Source: Atopobium minutum (GTDB taxonomy: Bacteria > Actinomycetota > Coriobacteriia > Coriobacteriales > Atopobiaceae). Taken from it: DNA of 64,000 bases. The stretch's first letter is position 1, and each line of letters begins with the position of its first letter. Of the stretch, positions 1 to 8,893 are shown one piece after another. The stretch spans positions 992,001 to 1,056,000 of the forward strand of contig FNSH01000001.1 in the NCBI GenBank assembly GCA_900105895.1, written 5' to 3'. Under the pieces are notes generated by a model that searched no databases, was not told the origin of the DNA, and saw only the letters and a list, made by a program, of their open reading frames with translations. The translations under genes and the position numbers were made by a program.

Positions 1-1
1 T

Positions 2-1096
2 TGGGACATCTTTGCTCTCCAGACTCAGATGGGCTTTGAGCTTACTAATAACCTGGACGAGGCTAACGTTATTGTTGGCTCTCAGTATCCTATAAATGCA
101 GATGAGGTAGCCGCCAAGGTTAAGGCTGGCATTCCTTATGTTGCCTATACGCCAGATGCCATGCAGTTCCTCAAGGATTATGACCTTATGCCTGGCTTTG
201 CAGCCGAGCCCGATAATGACTGGTGGGGCTATGACGCCTTTAGTAAGGTTGAGTTCCCCGAGGATGACATCATTACTGCCACCTACAAAAATGAAGGCGA
301 CTTCAAGATGTACGGCTATGGTGGTGGCTACATTACCAAGGTTCCTGATGGCGGAAAGGTCCTTATCAAGACCACACAGGATGATCTGCTTGAGGGCTTC
401 ATGACCAAGAAGGCTATCGAGAAGTACAAGGGCTCCATCCAGGCTATTGATTATCAGCAAAACGGTATGAACATAGCTGCCTTTGCCAACACTTTGGTAA
501 ACAAGGCTCACCAGCAAGACGACTATCGCTACCTTACCGCAGCCATCTACTCCAAGCTTGCCGGCGAGGACTTTGTAGCAGAGAACACCTGCCCTGCCTA
601 CAAGATGATCCAGGAGACCGCTGAGGTTAAGCAGGGCGAGACCGCACTGTTTACCTCTGATGCTCCCTCCAATAAGTTCAAAGAGGTCCAGGTAGATGGT
701 AAGGTTGTAGATCCTCAGTTCTACACCGTATCCGGTGATTCCACCGAGGTTACGCTCAGCGCTGACTTTACCAAGACCCTTGCCGAGGGCGAGCACACCA
801 TTACTATTGTTTCTACCGATGGCCAGGTAAGCAGCAAGTTTACGGTTGTTAAGGCAGATAATCCTAACAATGGTAATGACCAGCCTGGTGGCAACAATAA
901 CCAGCCTGGTAGTGACAAGCCTAATGGCAACAACACCAAGCCTGGTACCAACAAGCCAAGCGCTCAGAATCCCTTAGGAAAACTGCTTCCTAAGACGGGT
1001 GATTACGCAACCGTAGCAGTGCCCTTCATAGTGGTTGCTGCAGTTGTAGTGGTTGGAGTTGCCTACTACCTTAAGAAGAAGGGTGGAAAGAAATAA
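2..1096 (+). CDS. LPXTG-anchored surface protein, C-terminal part (5' end outside window)
   Basis: The reading frame is open from the left edge, so the N-terminus and any signal peptide lie upstream. The visible part has a globular region, then a beta-rich Ig-like segment (about residues 205-280 counted from the first Met at 29), then an Asn/Gly/Pro/Lys-rich spacer. It ends in a sortase signal: LPKTG at about residue 320, a hydrophobic stretch, and a KKKGGKK tail. Such proteins are cleaved at LPXTG by sortase and linked to peptidoglycan. The enzymatic identity of the upstream part cannot be read; an M14-type peptidase is only a guess. A strong terminator follows the stop codon. Confidence 0.8.
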   Translation, partial: WDIFALQTQMGFELTNNLDEANVIVGSQYPINADEVAAKVKAGIPYVAYTPDAMQFLKDYDLMPGFAAEPDNDWWGYDAFSKVEFPEDDIITATYKNEGDFKMYGYGGGYITKVPDGGKVLIKTTQDDLLEGFMTKKAIEKYKGSIQAIDYQQNGMNIAAFANTLVNKAHQQDDYRYLTAAIYSKLAGEDFVAENTCPAYKMIQETAEVKQGETALFTSDAPSNKFKEVQVDGKVVDPQFYTVSGDSTEVTLSADFTKTLAEGEHTITIVSTDGQVSSKFTVVKADNPNNGNDQPGGNNNQPGSDKPNGNNTKPGTNKPSAQNPLGKLLPKTGDYATVAVPFIVVAAVVVVGVAYYLKKKGGKK

Positions 1097-1158
1097 GCGG
1101 TGTGATCACGCTTGTTTTAACCCTTGGACTTTAAAGCTTTAAGGCTTTAGCGTATGTA

Positions 1159-1198
1159 AACCGAGTCAGAGACCATGAGTTTCTGGCTCGGTTTTTGT
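1159..1198 (+). terminator. Rho-independent terminator after the LPXTG gene
   Basis: Arms AACCGAGTCAGA (1159-1170) and TCTGGCTCGGTT (1182-1193) pair with a single G-U, and a T run follows. It closes the surface-protein transcript. Confidence 0.85.
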
Positions 1199-1363
1199 TG
1201 GACACCATACTTAAAAACCGCTTACCGCTGTTAGATAATTTTTCTCGAGCGCTGGTTACAATACAAATACTATGGTTTTGGCGTGGCTGTAAGCTATAGT
1301 ACCTACGACATATATTTCGTCGTGCTGTGTACCATGAGCTGCATGCTTTAACAGGAGAAAGAG

Positions 1364-2047
1364 ATGGATCAGATGGCAGAACAACTGTTTGAGCTGGGAA
1401 CTCCAGCAATTGTGTGTCGCTGGCGTTTGTGTTCCTCAACCTTGCCGTTAGAAAATCGTCTGCTCCGCGCTTTAGGTAAACGCAAGATAGCCGGCGCACC
1501 CGTATCTCGCAAGCTCCTTGCGTGGGCAAAACAACACCTAGAGTGGACGTTGTACAGCGGCTCTTCTGAGTACCCAGACGGTGTGCTTATGGTGATAATT
1601 GACGAGCAGGGCCAGGCAGTTATGACGGTCGGACCTTATGCTGCGCTGGAGTCCAGCAGCCTTGCATCTCTTATCAAGCGCGCACAAATTTCTTATCATG
1701 AGGCGCACAAGACCGGGGTTGCACCGGAAACGCTGTGGGTTGTTAAAAATGAGACACTCTATGCAGGAGTGGAACAGGGCACGTTTACCTCAGCCGTTTC
1801 TTTACTGGTTGCAGATCTGGCGCGTACGCTAGGCATTCCCGTAGTGTATGACTCAGACCTAGTGGAAAAAGTGGAACATAAACAAATGGCTTTTGACCAG
1901 GTATTTTTATGCTCTGATGAGCATGGAGTGATTGCTGCCGATGGCTACGACACAGGCATGGCACAAAAATTTGTACAGAGCTACCATACGCTGCTTGAAA
2001 AAGAGCGCAAGAAGATACAGGCGCAGCATGGATCTGTTGGGGCGTAA
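1364..2047 (+). CDS. Hypothetical protein, possibly related to class IV aminotransferase fold
   Basis: A 227-residue protein with a good ribosome site (AGGAGA) just before ATG 1364. I see no signal peptide or membrane segment. The segment around residues 130-215 (LYAGVEQGTFTSAV, then AFDQVFLCSDEHGV) faintly resembles the C-terminal half of fold-type IV PLP enzymes such as branched-chain aminotransferase. I cannot identify a PLP lysine motif, so enzymatic activity is doubtful. It stands alone between the LPXTG gene and the queT-like gene. Best treated as a conserved hypothetical until a profile search is done. Confidence 0.6.
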   Translation: MDQMAEQLFELGTPAIVCRWRLCSSTLPLENRLLRALGKRKIAGAPVSRKLLAWAKQHLEWTLYSGSSEYPDGVLMVIIDEQGQAVMTVGPYAALESSSLASLIKRAQISYHEAHKTGVAPETLWVVKNETLYAGVEQGTFTSAVSLLVADLARTLGIPVVYDSDLVEKVEHKQMAFDQVFLCSDEHGVIAADGYDTGMAQKFVQSYHTLLEKERKKIQAQHGSVGA

Positions 2048-2110
2048 TGATTTATAAAATTGTGGTCGATGCGTTACACTAAATGAGTTGTCTTTGTAAG
2101 GAGTCTTATT

Positions 2111-2689
2111 TTGTCGAATGTAAACAAGACCACGCGCCTTGCACGCATTGGCATGATTGCTGCTGTATATGCAGCTGCCACCAGTATTGCTCTTGTCTTT
2201 CTAAGTGGCCTTGCTTGGGGTCCTGTCCAGTTTAGGATTTCGGAAGCACTCGTCGTCTTAGCCTTGTTTACCGCAGATGCCGTTCCCGGCTTAGCGCTGG
2301 GCTGTGTTATTGCAAATATTGCCAATATTGTTTTAAGTGGTTCGGGAGCTTTAGGTCTTTTTGATGTGGTGTTCGGATCCCTTGCCACACTTGTGGGCGC
2401 GTGGATTACCTGGCGTTTGCGCAAGAGGCCTCGGCTTGCACTGCTTGGCCCCGTGCTGGCAAACGCATTTATTGTCCCAGCCTATTTACCAGTGATTCTT
2501 GCAGGTCTCGGGTTTTACACCATTCCCTTTACCTCCATTTCTCTTGAGGGCAGCTATGCATTCATGTACCTCTTTGGGTTTATCGCCATTGGTGTGGGTG
2601 AGGCTGTGGTGCTGTATTTGTTAGGCCTACCTTTGGCTACCGTCCTGAGCAAAACCTCTTTTATTAAGAAGATGACGGAAGAAGAGTAA
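2111..2689 (+). CDS. QueT-family membrane transporter (S component type)
   Basis: A 192-residue membrane protein with about five or six hydrophobic segments. The motif WGPVQFRISEALVVLALF near residues 36-53 is typical of the QueT family, predicted energy-coupling-factor substrate subunits for queuosine precursors. The start is TTG 2111, with AAGGAG about 8 bases upstream. Its stop codon overlaps the ATG of the histidine kinase gene by one base (TAATG), so the two are probably translationally coupled. I looked for a preQ1 riboswitch in the short leader and did not recognise one. The substrate is inferred from family only. Confidence 0.75.
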   Translation: MSNVNKTTRLARIGMIAAVYAAATSIALVFLSGLAWGPVQFRISEALVVLALFTADAVPGLALGCVIANIANIVLSGSGALGLFDVVFGSLATLVGAWITWRLRKRPRLALLGPVLANAFIVPAYLPVILAGLGFYTIPFTSISLEGSYAFMYLFGFIAIGVGEAVVLYLLGLPLATVLSKTSFIKKMTEEE

Positions 2690-3996
2690 TGCGCCGGATT
2701 GATGAGCATGGCTACCAAATACTTTTTATACTTGGTAGTGTCTTGGGAATTATTACCATCTTATTTTTATCCTACGCGCTCATTGAGGATATGGATCTGC
2801 AGCTTGCCATCATTGTCCTTATCGCAATAAGCTCTATTCTCATTTTGGTGCTGGGTGGCATTTTTTATCCGCAAGAAATACGAACCAATACCACTCGGCA
2901 AGTTTTGCATGCTGCATACCACATATCCGAGGTGTTGCAGGACGGTCTTAATTACAACAATGCAAATGCCATCTGCAAAATCATGCTTAAGTATGCGGAT
3001 GCAGATGCGGTGGTCATTACCAATACTCATACCGTTTTGGGATATGAGGGCAAAATGGCATCCGAGTATCCCCTGGGCACACCCATCCATACCTCTGCAA
3101 CAAAGGAGGTGTTGCAAACAGGGACCACCACACTCTTCAAGCAAATTACTACCGTGGGCGCTGCGGGCACCCATACAATTCCCGCGGGGATAGTAGGGCC
3201 TCTCAAGGTGCGCGATGAAGTCATAGGTGTGGTCAAGTTTTATTATCACAATCCGCGAAGGGCAAATCGTACGCAGTTTGCCCTGGTTAAGGGCTTGTCA
3301 AACCTGCTATCCATTCAGTTGTCTGCAGAGGAGCTGGAGCGTCAGGCAGAGCTCACCGCCAAGGCAGAGGTTAAGGCCCTACAGGCTCAGATCAATCCTC
3401 ATTTTCTCTTTAACATCCTCAATACCATGGCGTCGCTTACGCGAACTAATCCCATGCGCGCTCGAACCCTCTTGCGCGAATTTGCAACGTTTTATCGTCA
3501 GACGTTGGAAAATTCAGAGGCTCTTATTTCTATCGAGAAGGAACTCGAGCAAACACGTCGTTACCTCAGCTTTGAGCACGCACGCTTTGGAGAAGACCGC
3601 ATCATAGAGCGGGAGTATGTAGAGCCTGGTTGTGGACAAATTCAAGTTCCCGCCTTTATCATTCAGCCCATTGTAGAAAATGCCGTGCGGCATGCCATGC
3701 GCGATGATGGACCTCTCCACATTGATATTCACATTGCTACAGAAGGCGATGACATCATGATTTCTGTTACGGACGATGGCTTGGGCATGGACGAGGAGGC
3801 TGCTTCTCGCTTGGCGGGTGAGCCTGTCAGTCCAGATGCTACCAGCGAGAAGGGCACGGGGATTGCCATGCGTAACGTGCAAGAGCGTATCGAGCATATT
3901 TTTGGCGCCGATTCGGGTATAGAGATAATGTCACGCCCAGACGAGGGCACAAGTATTACCATCCGTCTTGCCAATGCGGTGGCAAATAAACTCTAG
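2689..3996 (+). CDS. LytS/YehU-type sensor histidine kinase
   Basis: A 435-residue sensor kinase. Two membrane helices lie near residues 11-31 and 38-59. A GAF-like domain spans about 75-215 and a short coiled linker about 212-235. The His_kinase domain carries the phospho-acceptor His238 in QINPHFLFN. An ATPase domain follows, with an N box at QPIVENAVRHAM (Asn331) and glycine-rich boxes at DDGLGMD and GTGIAMRNVQERI. This architecture matches LytS/YehU kinases that phosphorylate LytTR regulators; the partner is encoded immediately downstream. It is coupled to the QueT-like gene by a one-base overlap, which is an unusual partner. Confidence 0.9.
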   Translation: MRRIDEHGYQILFILGSVLGIITILFLSYALIEDMDLQLAIIVLIAISSILILVLGGIFYPQEIRTNTTRQVLHAAYHISEVLQDGLNYNNANAICKIMLKYADADAVVITNTHTVLGYEGKMASEYPLGTPIHTSATKEVLQTGTTTLFKQITTVGAAGTHTIPAGIVGPLKVRDEVIGVVKFYYHNPRRANRTQFALVKGLSNLLSIQLSAEELERQAELTAKAEVKALQAQINPHFLFNILNTMASLTRTNPMRARTLLREFATFYRQTLENSEALISIEKELEQTRRYLSFEHARFGEDRIIEREYVEPGCGQIQVPAFIIQPIVENAVRHAMRDDGPLHIDIHIATEGDDIMISVTDDGLGMDEEAASRLAGEPVSPDATSEKGTGIAMRNVQERIEHIFGADSGIEIMSRPDEGTSITIRLANAVANKL

Positions 3997-4081
3997 CTCC
4001 TCTGAAATTTGCTAGTATTAGTGTTCTATCGGTTGCGTAATAGTTTTCCTCGTTTTGAGATTGCTAGAACGGAGTAAAGAT

Positions 4082-4801
4082 ATGCTTTCTGCGATGATAA
4101 TTGATGATGAAGCCCCAGCGCGCTCTGAGCTCAGTTATCTGCTTAAAGAGACCGGTCGCGTAGACTATATCGTGGAAGCCTCTAATGCTCGCCAGGCTGT
4201 AGAAAAGCTTATGGAGGGCCGTGTAGACGTTTTGTTCATGGATATTTCTATGCCAAAAACAACAGGCATGCAGCTAGCAGAGGCCATGCAAAAGATAAAA
4301 AATCCACCGGTCATTGTATTTGTTACCGCGCACAGCGAGTACGCACTGAATGCCTTTAATGTGGACGCCGTGGACTACCTAATGAAGCCGGTGGAGAGCG
4401 AGCGCTTATCGCAAGCGCTTAATAAGGTGCAAAAACGTTTGGCTCCTGCTACAGAGGGACATACCGCTATTGAGCGCATCCCTGTCGAGAAGGCCGGGCG
4501 TAAGGTGCTTGTTCCTGTGGACACCATTCGCTACATTGAAGCAAAAGATGACTATTCCTGCATTTACACAGATACCGATAGGTATTTGTCCACCACATCG
4601 TTGGCGCAGTTGGAAAATAAACTGTCCTCGCATGGCTTCTTCAGAGTGCATCGTGGCTACATCGTTAACTTGGAGTATATTGAGGATGTAGCGGGTGTTT
4701 CTAGCGGTAACTTACAGCTGGGCCTGAGCGGGATTACGGATAAAAAAATCTCTGTTTCTCGCCGTCGTGTTGTTCAGCTTAAGCGTACGCTGGGCATCTA
4801 A
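4082..4801 (+). CDS. LytTR-family response regulator
   Basis: A 239-residue response regulator. The receiver domain occupies residues 1-120, with acidic residues at 8-9, phospho-acceptor Asp54 in LFMDISMPK and a conserved Lys in the YLMKPV segment. A LytTR DNA-binding domain fills the C-terminal half (IPVEKAGRKVLVPVDTIRYIEA, FFRVHRGYIVNL). I chose ATG 4082 because CGGAG lies 7 bases upstream; a TTG 27 bases earlier would extend the frame but has no ribosome site. It forms a pair with the upstream kinase. Targets are unknown; membrane or cell-wall functions are common for this family. Confidence 0.9.
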   Translation: MLSAMIIDDEAPARSELSYLLKETGRVDYIVEASNARQAVEKLMEGRVDVLFMDISMPKTTGMQLAEAMQKIKNPPVIVFVTAHSEYALNAFNVDAVDYLMKPVESERLSQALNKVQKRLAPATEGHTAIERIPVEKAGRKVLVPVDTIRYIEAKDDYSCIYTDTDRYLSTTSLAQLENKLSSHGFFRVHRGYIVNLEYIEDVAGVSSGNLQLGLSGITDKKISVSRRRVVQLKRTLGI

Positions 4802-4861
4802 CTACGGCTCAGCGTTACTCATGCGTCATTTATAGCAGAGTGTTTGTACTAAGGGCATATC

Positions 4862-5329
4862 ATGGCTAAAAATGAGATTTCTGTTGGCATTGTGAGCGAT
4901 ACTCACGGGATGCTATCCGATTGTCTGCTGGCAGAGCTTGCAAGCAATGACTACATTGTGCATGCAGGGGATATTTGTTCGACAAGAGATTACGATAGCT
5001 TGTGCAAACTTGCCCCGGTGTATGCCTGTCTTGGGAATAATGATGGGTCTTATTTGTATGGCCCTCAAGTTGGCAAGGTTACCCGTTTTGTATTGGGAGG
5101 CCTGCGCTGGCAGGTTTGCCACTATCATGAGATGCTGGATCTGGACAGCTGCGATATTGCAATCTGTGGCCATACGCATAGGCCGTTTGTGGAAAACGAG
5201 AAGCCCCAGGTATTGGTCATGAATCCTGGTAGTCCTAGCTATCCTCGCACCATGATGGGACCAACCTGCGGAAAGATTGTTGTGGCGGAAAAGAAGATTA
5301 TTTCTGCCGAGATCATTCTTTTAGATTAA
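4862..5329 (+). CDS. YfcE-family metallophosphoesterase
   Basis: A 155-residue calcineurin-like phosphoesterase. All core metal motifs are visible: GIVSDTHG near the N-terminus, HAGDI, GNND, and GHTHRP near residue 105. Members of this family hydrolyse phosphodiesters, and E. coli YfcE acts on model substrates with Mn2+. The physiological substrate is not known. It ends just before a bidirectional terminator shared with trxA. Confidence 0.85.
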   Translation: MAKNEISVGIVSDTHGMLSDCLLAELASNDYIVHAGDICSTRDYDSLCKLAPVYACLGNNDGSYLYGPQVGKVTRFVLGGLRWQVCHYHEMLDLDSCDIAICGHTHRPFVENEKPQVLVMNPGSPSYPRTMMGPTCGKIVVAEKKIISAEIILLD

Positions 5330-5336
5330 AGAGATG

Positions 5337-5366
5337 AAAAACCTCCTGGTTAAACCAGGAGGTTTT
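5337..5366. terminator. Bidirectional terminator between the phosphoesterase gene and trxA
   Basis: Perfect inverted repeat ACCTCCTGGT / ACCAGGAGGT with a TTAA loop, flanked by A's on the left and T's on the right. It can stop transcripts from both convergent genes. Confidence 0.9.
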
Positions 5367-5397
5367 GCTTACGGGATAGCGTTTGCACAAGACACAA

Positions 5398-5718
5398 TTA
5401 GAGATTCTCGCTAATCTCTTTAATGAGGGAAGCTTTGGGCATGTTGCCTACCATGGTATGCACAGGCTGGCCATTTTTAAACAAAATCAAGGTCGGGATA
5501 GACACGATGTGAAACTTAGTGGCCAGATCTGCCTCGTCGTCCACGTTACACTTACAGACAACAATCTTGTCTGCCATCTCGTCCGCAACTTCCTCAACAA
5601 CGGGACCCAATGCGCGACAAGGACCACACCAGGTTGCCCAAAAGTCTACGAGCACGGGTTTATCGCTGTTAACTACCAAAGCGTCAAAGGTAGAGCTGGT
5701 TACTTTCTCAGAAGCCAT
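5398..5718 (-). CDS. trxA: Thioredoxin
   Basis: A 106-residue thioredoxin. The WATWCGPCR active site places the redox cysteines at residues 31 and 34, and the cis-proline loop reads VSIPTLILFKNG. It reduces protein disulfides in the cytoplasm with electrons from thioredoxin reductase, which is not in this window. The frame stays open 24 codons upstream, but ATG 5718 is preceded by GGGAGGAAC and gives the normal family length. A perfect 7-bp hairpin (ACGGGCA/TGCCCGT, 5736-5752) lies in its leader. It is transcribed alone, convergent with the phosphoesterase gene. Confidence 0.95.
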   Translation of the reverse strand: MASEKVTSSTFDALVVNSDKPVLVDFWATWCGPCRALGPVVEEVADEMADKIVVCKCNVDDEADLATKFHIVSIPTLILFKNGQPVHTMVGNMPKASLIKEISENL

Positions 5719-5838
5719 TGTTCCTCCCATTCGATACGGGCAGCTTGCCCGTAAATTATTTAGCTGAGGTTTTTGTACCCAGCCCGCCACAATTATGACG
5801 CGCGGTACAATTTGTTTTAATCAATTTATGATTGGAAT

Positions 5839-6399
5839 GTGGTGGAACGCATGGCACATGACCGACAAACCCGTCGCGCGGCCTATCTTTCTAAGGCACA
5901 GGATGAATTTACAGCTCTTGCGGTGCGCGGTGTGTATATGGCTGGTAACGCTGCGGCATCCGTCGTATTACTCAAGGGCCTGCTGAGCGCCGAGGACACA
6001 ACCCAGCTGTTTTCTGGTCCCGATGGAGTTGCCCTGCGTGCAGCACTTGAACGCTTGGGCTATGCGCCCCAAGCCTGGGGTGGCCTGTCCAGCTGTACAG
6101 TAGGTGGTACACCCCTCAGCCCCGCCATCCTGCGAGAAGCGTTGTGCGCATTTGATCCCGATACCATTATTGTATGTGATGAGGCAGCGGCCCAGGTTTT
6201 GCGCGAGGCCTATGCAGATGAATTAGCAGCCCTGCCAGATATAACGCATGCTATGCTCGATAAAGGCGTCCTGGTTATGCTGTTGGGCATGCGCGTGCTT
6301 AACCTCGGAGGATTTGAAGCCTCGCTGTCAGATAAAGCATCTAAGCTCAAAATGTGGCATGCTCTTAAGCAGCTTCCTGCTTTGGGAGAGCCGTTTTAA
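5839..6399 (+). CDS. Hypothetical protein
   Basis: A 186-residue protein (182 if ATG 5851 is the start, which has a GGTGG a few bases upstream). It is rich in Ala and Leu with no clear membrane segment or signal peptide. A segment PDTIIVCDEAAAQVLREAYADELAAL looks like a Rossmann-type strand-helix unit. I do not recognise the family. It lies 32 bases upstream of pgi in the same direction and may be co-transcribed with it. Confidence 0.6.
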   Translation: MVERMAHDRQTRRAAYLSKAQDEFTALAVRGVYMAGNAAASVVLLKGLLSAEDTTQLFSGPDGVALRAALERLGYAPQAWGGLSSCTVGGTPLSPAILREALCAFDPDTIIVCDEAAAQVLREAYADELAALPDITHAMLDKGVLVMLLGMRVLNLGGFEASLSDKASKLKMWHALKQLPALGEPF

Positions 6400-6431
6400 T
6401 GTCGTGGATCCTTCAGTGAAAGGAAAATCAT

Positions 6432-8138
6432 ATGTCAGACATCAGCACAGCAATCAACAAGCCCATAGATGCAACACAAACAGATGCATGGGCTTTACTA
6501 CAAACGCATTATGATACGGACTTTAACCAGCCTGATCTGCTCAAGACTTGGTTTAATCAGGATCCTCATCGCGTGGAGAAGCTAAGCTTTGATGTGAATG
6601 ATTTGCGTTTTGATCTCTCTAAAAACTTGCTTGTTGCGCGTACGGTTGAGCTGTTGTGCCAGCTTGGTCGCGAGGTCCACTTAGAGGAGCGTCGCGATGC
6701 CATGTTTGCTGGTAAGCATATCAACACCACCGAGGACCGAGCCGTTTTGCACACCGCTTTGCGTCGCCCGGCCCAGCAGGCTGGCACGCTTATGGTGGAT
6801 GGGCAGGATGTTGTAGCAGATGTCCATGAGGTGCTAAAGCGCATGTATGCCTTTGCCCATAAGGTGCGCAGCGGCGAGTGGACAGGTGTTACCGGCAAGC
6901 GTATCAAAACGGTGGTTTCCATTGGCATTGGTGGCTCTGACCTGGGACCCTATATGATGTACGAGGCCCTCAAACCCTATGCCGACGCAGGAATTACCTG
7001 CCGCTTTGTCTCCAATATTGATCCAACTGATCTTGCCGAGAAAACCGCTGATCTTGATCCAGAGACCACGCTGGTCATTGTGGTTTCCAAAACCTTTACT
7101 ACCCTAGAGACGCTTACGAATGCTCGCGGCGCAAGGACCTGGTTGTTGGAGTCGTTGCGTGCAGCGGGTAGCATTGATAATTCAGACCAGGCAGCTGCAA
7201 ACGCTATCGAGCGTCACTTTGTTGCCGTTTCTACCAATCTGGAACTGGTACGTGAGTTTGGCATCAACCCAGACAATGCCTTTGGGTTTTGGAATTGGGT
7301 AGGAGGTCGCTATTCTGTGGACTCCGCAGTTGGCCTGGCGCTTATTGTGGCGTTTGGCGAGCAGCGCTTCCAGGAGCTTCTCGAGGGCTTCCATGATATG
7401 GATACCTACTTTGCTACCACGCCTCTGGAGAAGAATGTCGTGGCGCTTATGGGCTTGCTTAACGTATGGTATGTCAACTTCTTTGGCATGAGCTCGCATG
7501 CAGTGCTGCCCTATGACCAGTATCTCCACCGTTTCCCAGCATATTTGCAGCAACTTACCATGGAGTCTAATGGCAAATCTGTTCGTTGGGATGGCACGGC
7601 TACCACTACCGATACGGGCGAGATCTTTTGGGGAGAGCCCGGCACCAATGGTCAGCATGCGTTTTATCAGCTGATTCATCAGGGAACTCGTAAAATCCCC
7701 TGCGATTTTATCGCCTTTGTTAACCCTGTCCATCCCACTCGTGATGGTCAGCAGGATGTCCATGAGCTGTTCTTAGGAAACTTCTTGGCACAAACCAAGG
7801 CGCTGGCATTTGGCAAGACAGCGGATGAGGTGCGCGCGGAAGGTACGCCAGAATGGATGGTTCCCGCTCGCGTATTTAGTGGCGATAGGCCAACCACCTC
7901 TATCTTTGGTAGTGCGCTTACTCCACATGCCCTTGGTGAGCTGGTTGCTTTGTATGAGCACATCACCTTTGTTGAGGGAACGGTTTGGGGCTTGGACTCC
8001 TACGATCAGTGGGGCGTAGAGCTAGGCAAACAGCTGGCAAAGCAGATCACTCCTGCCTTCCATGATGATGAAGCACTGGCGCAGCAGGACGCATCGACGC
8101 GCTCGCTCATAGCGTTTTATCGCGATAAGCGCCGGTAG
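6432..8138 (+). CDS. pgi: Glucose-6-phosphate isomerase
   Basis: A 568-residue enzyme interconverting glucose-6-phosphate and fructose-6-phosphate in glycolysis. Family signatures are clear: [19 protein letters not shown] near residue 165, [15 protein letters not shown], and the classical [14 protein letters not shown]. Length is near the 550 residues usual for the large bacterial form. An AAGGAA precedes the ATG. The last codon and stop overlap an exact 11-bp tandem duplication (8131-8152). It links stored and imported hexose phosphates from the glycogen and PTS loci in this window to glycolysis. Confidence 0.97.
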   Translation: MSDISTAINKPIDATQTDAWALLQTHYDTDFNQPDLLKTWFNQDPHRVEKLSFDVNDLRFDLSKNLLVARTVELLCQLGREVHLEERRDAMFAGKHINTTEDRAVLHTALRRPAQQAGTLMVDGQDVVADVHEVLKRMYAFAHKVRSGEWTGVTGKRIKTVVSIGIGGSDLGPYMMYEALKPYADAGITCRFVSNIDPTDLAEKTADLDPETTLVIVVSKTFTTLETLTNARGARTWLLESLRAAGSIDNSDQAAANAIERHFVAVSTNLELVREFGINPDNAFGFWNWVGGRYSVDSAVGLALIVAFGEQRFQELLEGFHDMDTYFATTPLEKNVVALMGLLNVWYVNFFGMSSHAVLPYDQYLHRFPAYLQQLTMESNGKSVRWDGTATTTDTGEIFWGEPGTNGQHAFYQLIHQGTRKIPCDFIAFVNPVHPTRDGQQDVHELFLGNFLAQTKALAFGKTADEVRAEGTPEWMVPARVFSGDRPTTSIFGSALTPHALGELVALYEHITFVEGTVWGLDSYDQWGVELGKQLAKQITPAFHDDEALAQQDASTRSLIAFYRDKRR

Positions 8139-8152
8139 CTTGCCGGTAGCTT
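8131..8152. repeat. 11-bp tandem duplication at the pgi stop codon
   Basis: GCCGGTAGCTT occurs twice in perfect tandem (8131-8141 and 8142-8152). The first copy contains the pgi stop codon TAG. It looks like a recent slip duplication and does not change the protein. Confidence 0.9.
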
Positions 8153-8821
8153 TTAGTGCCGTGATATCTTGCGTCCAACATAGGCGATAAAGTCTTCGTC
8201 ACTGAGTGGCTTGTTGTCCATGCCTGTGATGGAACCTCGTAAAAAGATGGCATCTTCAGTTGCCTCGCGGTCTGCAAGAGCGTTTGCATACGTATCACGA
8301 TGCCAAAAATCAAAGGGGCTGCCCAGATCAAAGTGGGTGATAAGCACAATAAGGTGCTTGGTTACCAAAATGCGGTCAAACTTTTTGTATGACTGGTTCA
8401 AGACTTCAAAGCTGCCGTCTTTGGTTAGGTAGCTCATCTCAACCTGGTTGGGACCTGCATGGCTGCGTAGCGTGCAGGTCCAAGGACGGGGCGCATCGCT
8501 GTCTACACCATGGCGCACAAAAAAGCGTGTATAGGTTTTGCGCCACAATCTGCGTGGCCAAAAAATGGTAGCGCCCGTAAGAGCTTCTGCAATACCAAGT
8601 ACCAAAGCCAGGCCAACCACTATGCCAAAGATCCAGCCCATAAGGTTAAAATTAAAGTTAAAGAGGATGCCCGCCCAGAACCAAATGCCAAAGAGTAGAC
8701 CATCACCAATACTAAAAATAAGGGCGTCACGGCGGTTAAGCGGGCGATCTTTGCCCGCAAAGTACTCCTCAAAGAGTTTCTCGTCAAAGGTAAGGGTACT
8801 GGTAATGCGTGGCTGCGCCAT
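8153..8821 (-). CDS. Hypothetical membrane protein
   Basis: A 222-residue protein. The N-terminal 35 residues are polar. Two hydrophobic helices follow (about residues 35-56 and 60-84), then a soluble domain with PH-like or YcxB-like spacing (VEMSYLTKDGSFEV, YKKFDRILVTKHLIVLITH). Its start has GAGGAAC upstream. It is convergent with pgi and lies downstream of the adenine deaminase gene, with which it may share a transcript. Function unknown; it is probably membrane-bound with a cytoplasmic sensor-like domain. Confidence 0.65.
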   Translation of the reverse strand: MAQPRITSTLTFDEKLFEEYFAGKDRPLNRRDALIFSIGDGLLFGIWFWAGILFNFNFNLMGWIFGIVVGLALVLGIAEALTGATIFWPRRLWRKTYTRFFVRHGVDSDAPRPWTCTLRSHAGPNQVEMSYLTKDGSFEVLNQSYKKFDRILVTKHLIVLITHFDLGSPFDFWHRDTYANALADREATEDAIFLRGSITGMDNKPLSDEDFIAYVGRKISRH

Positions 8822-8893
8822 AGTTCCTCATTTCTTAATTGGGCACCAAGCTGAGCAGGGCAAAGAATGCCTCATTCAGCTAATTATTCAGAC

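Noticed and set aside
2048..2110. preQ1 riboswitch before the QueT-like gene
   Set aside because: The spacer is short and neither preQ1-I nor preQ1-II consensus could be seen.
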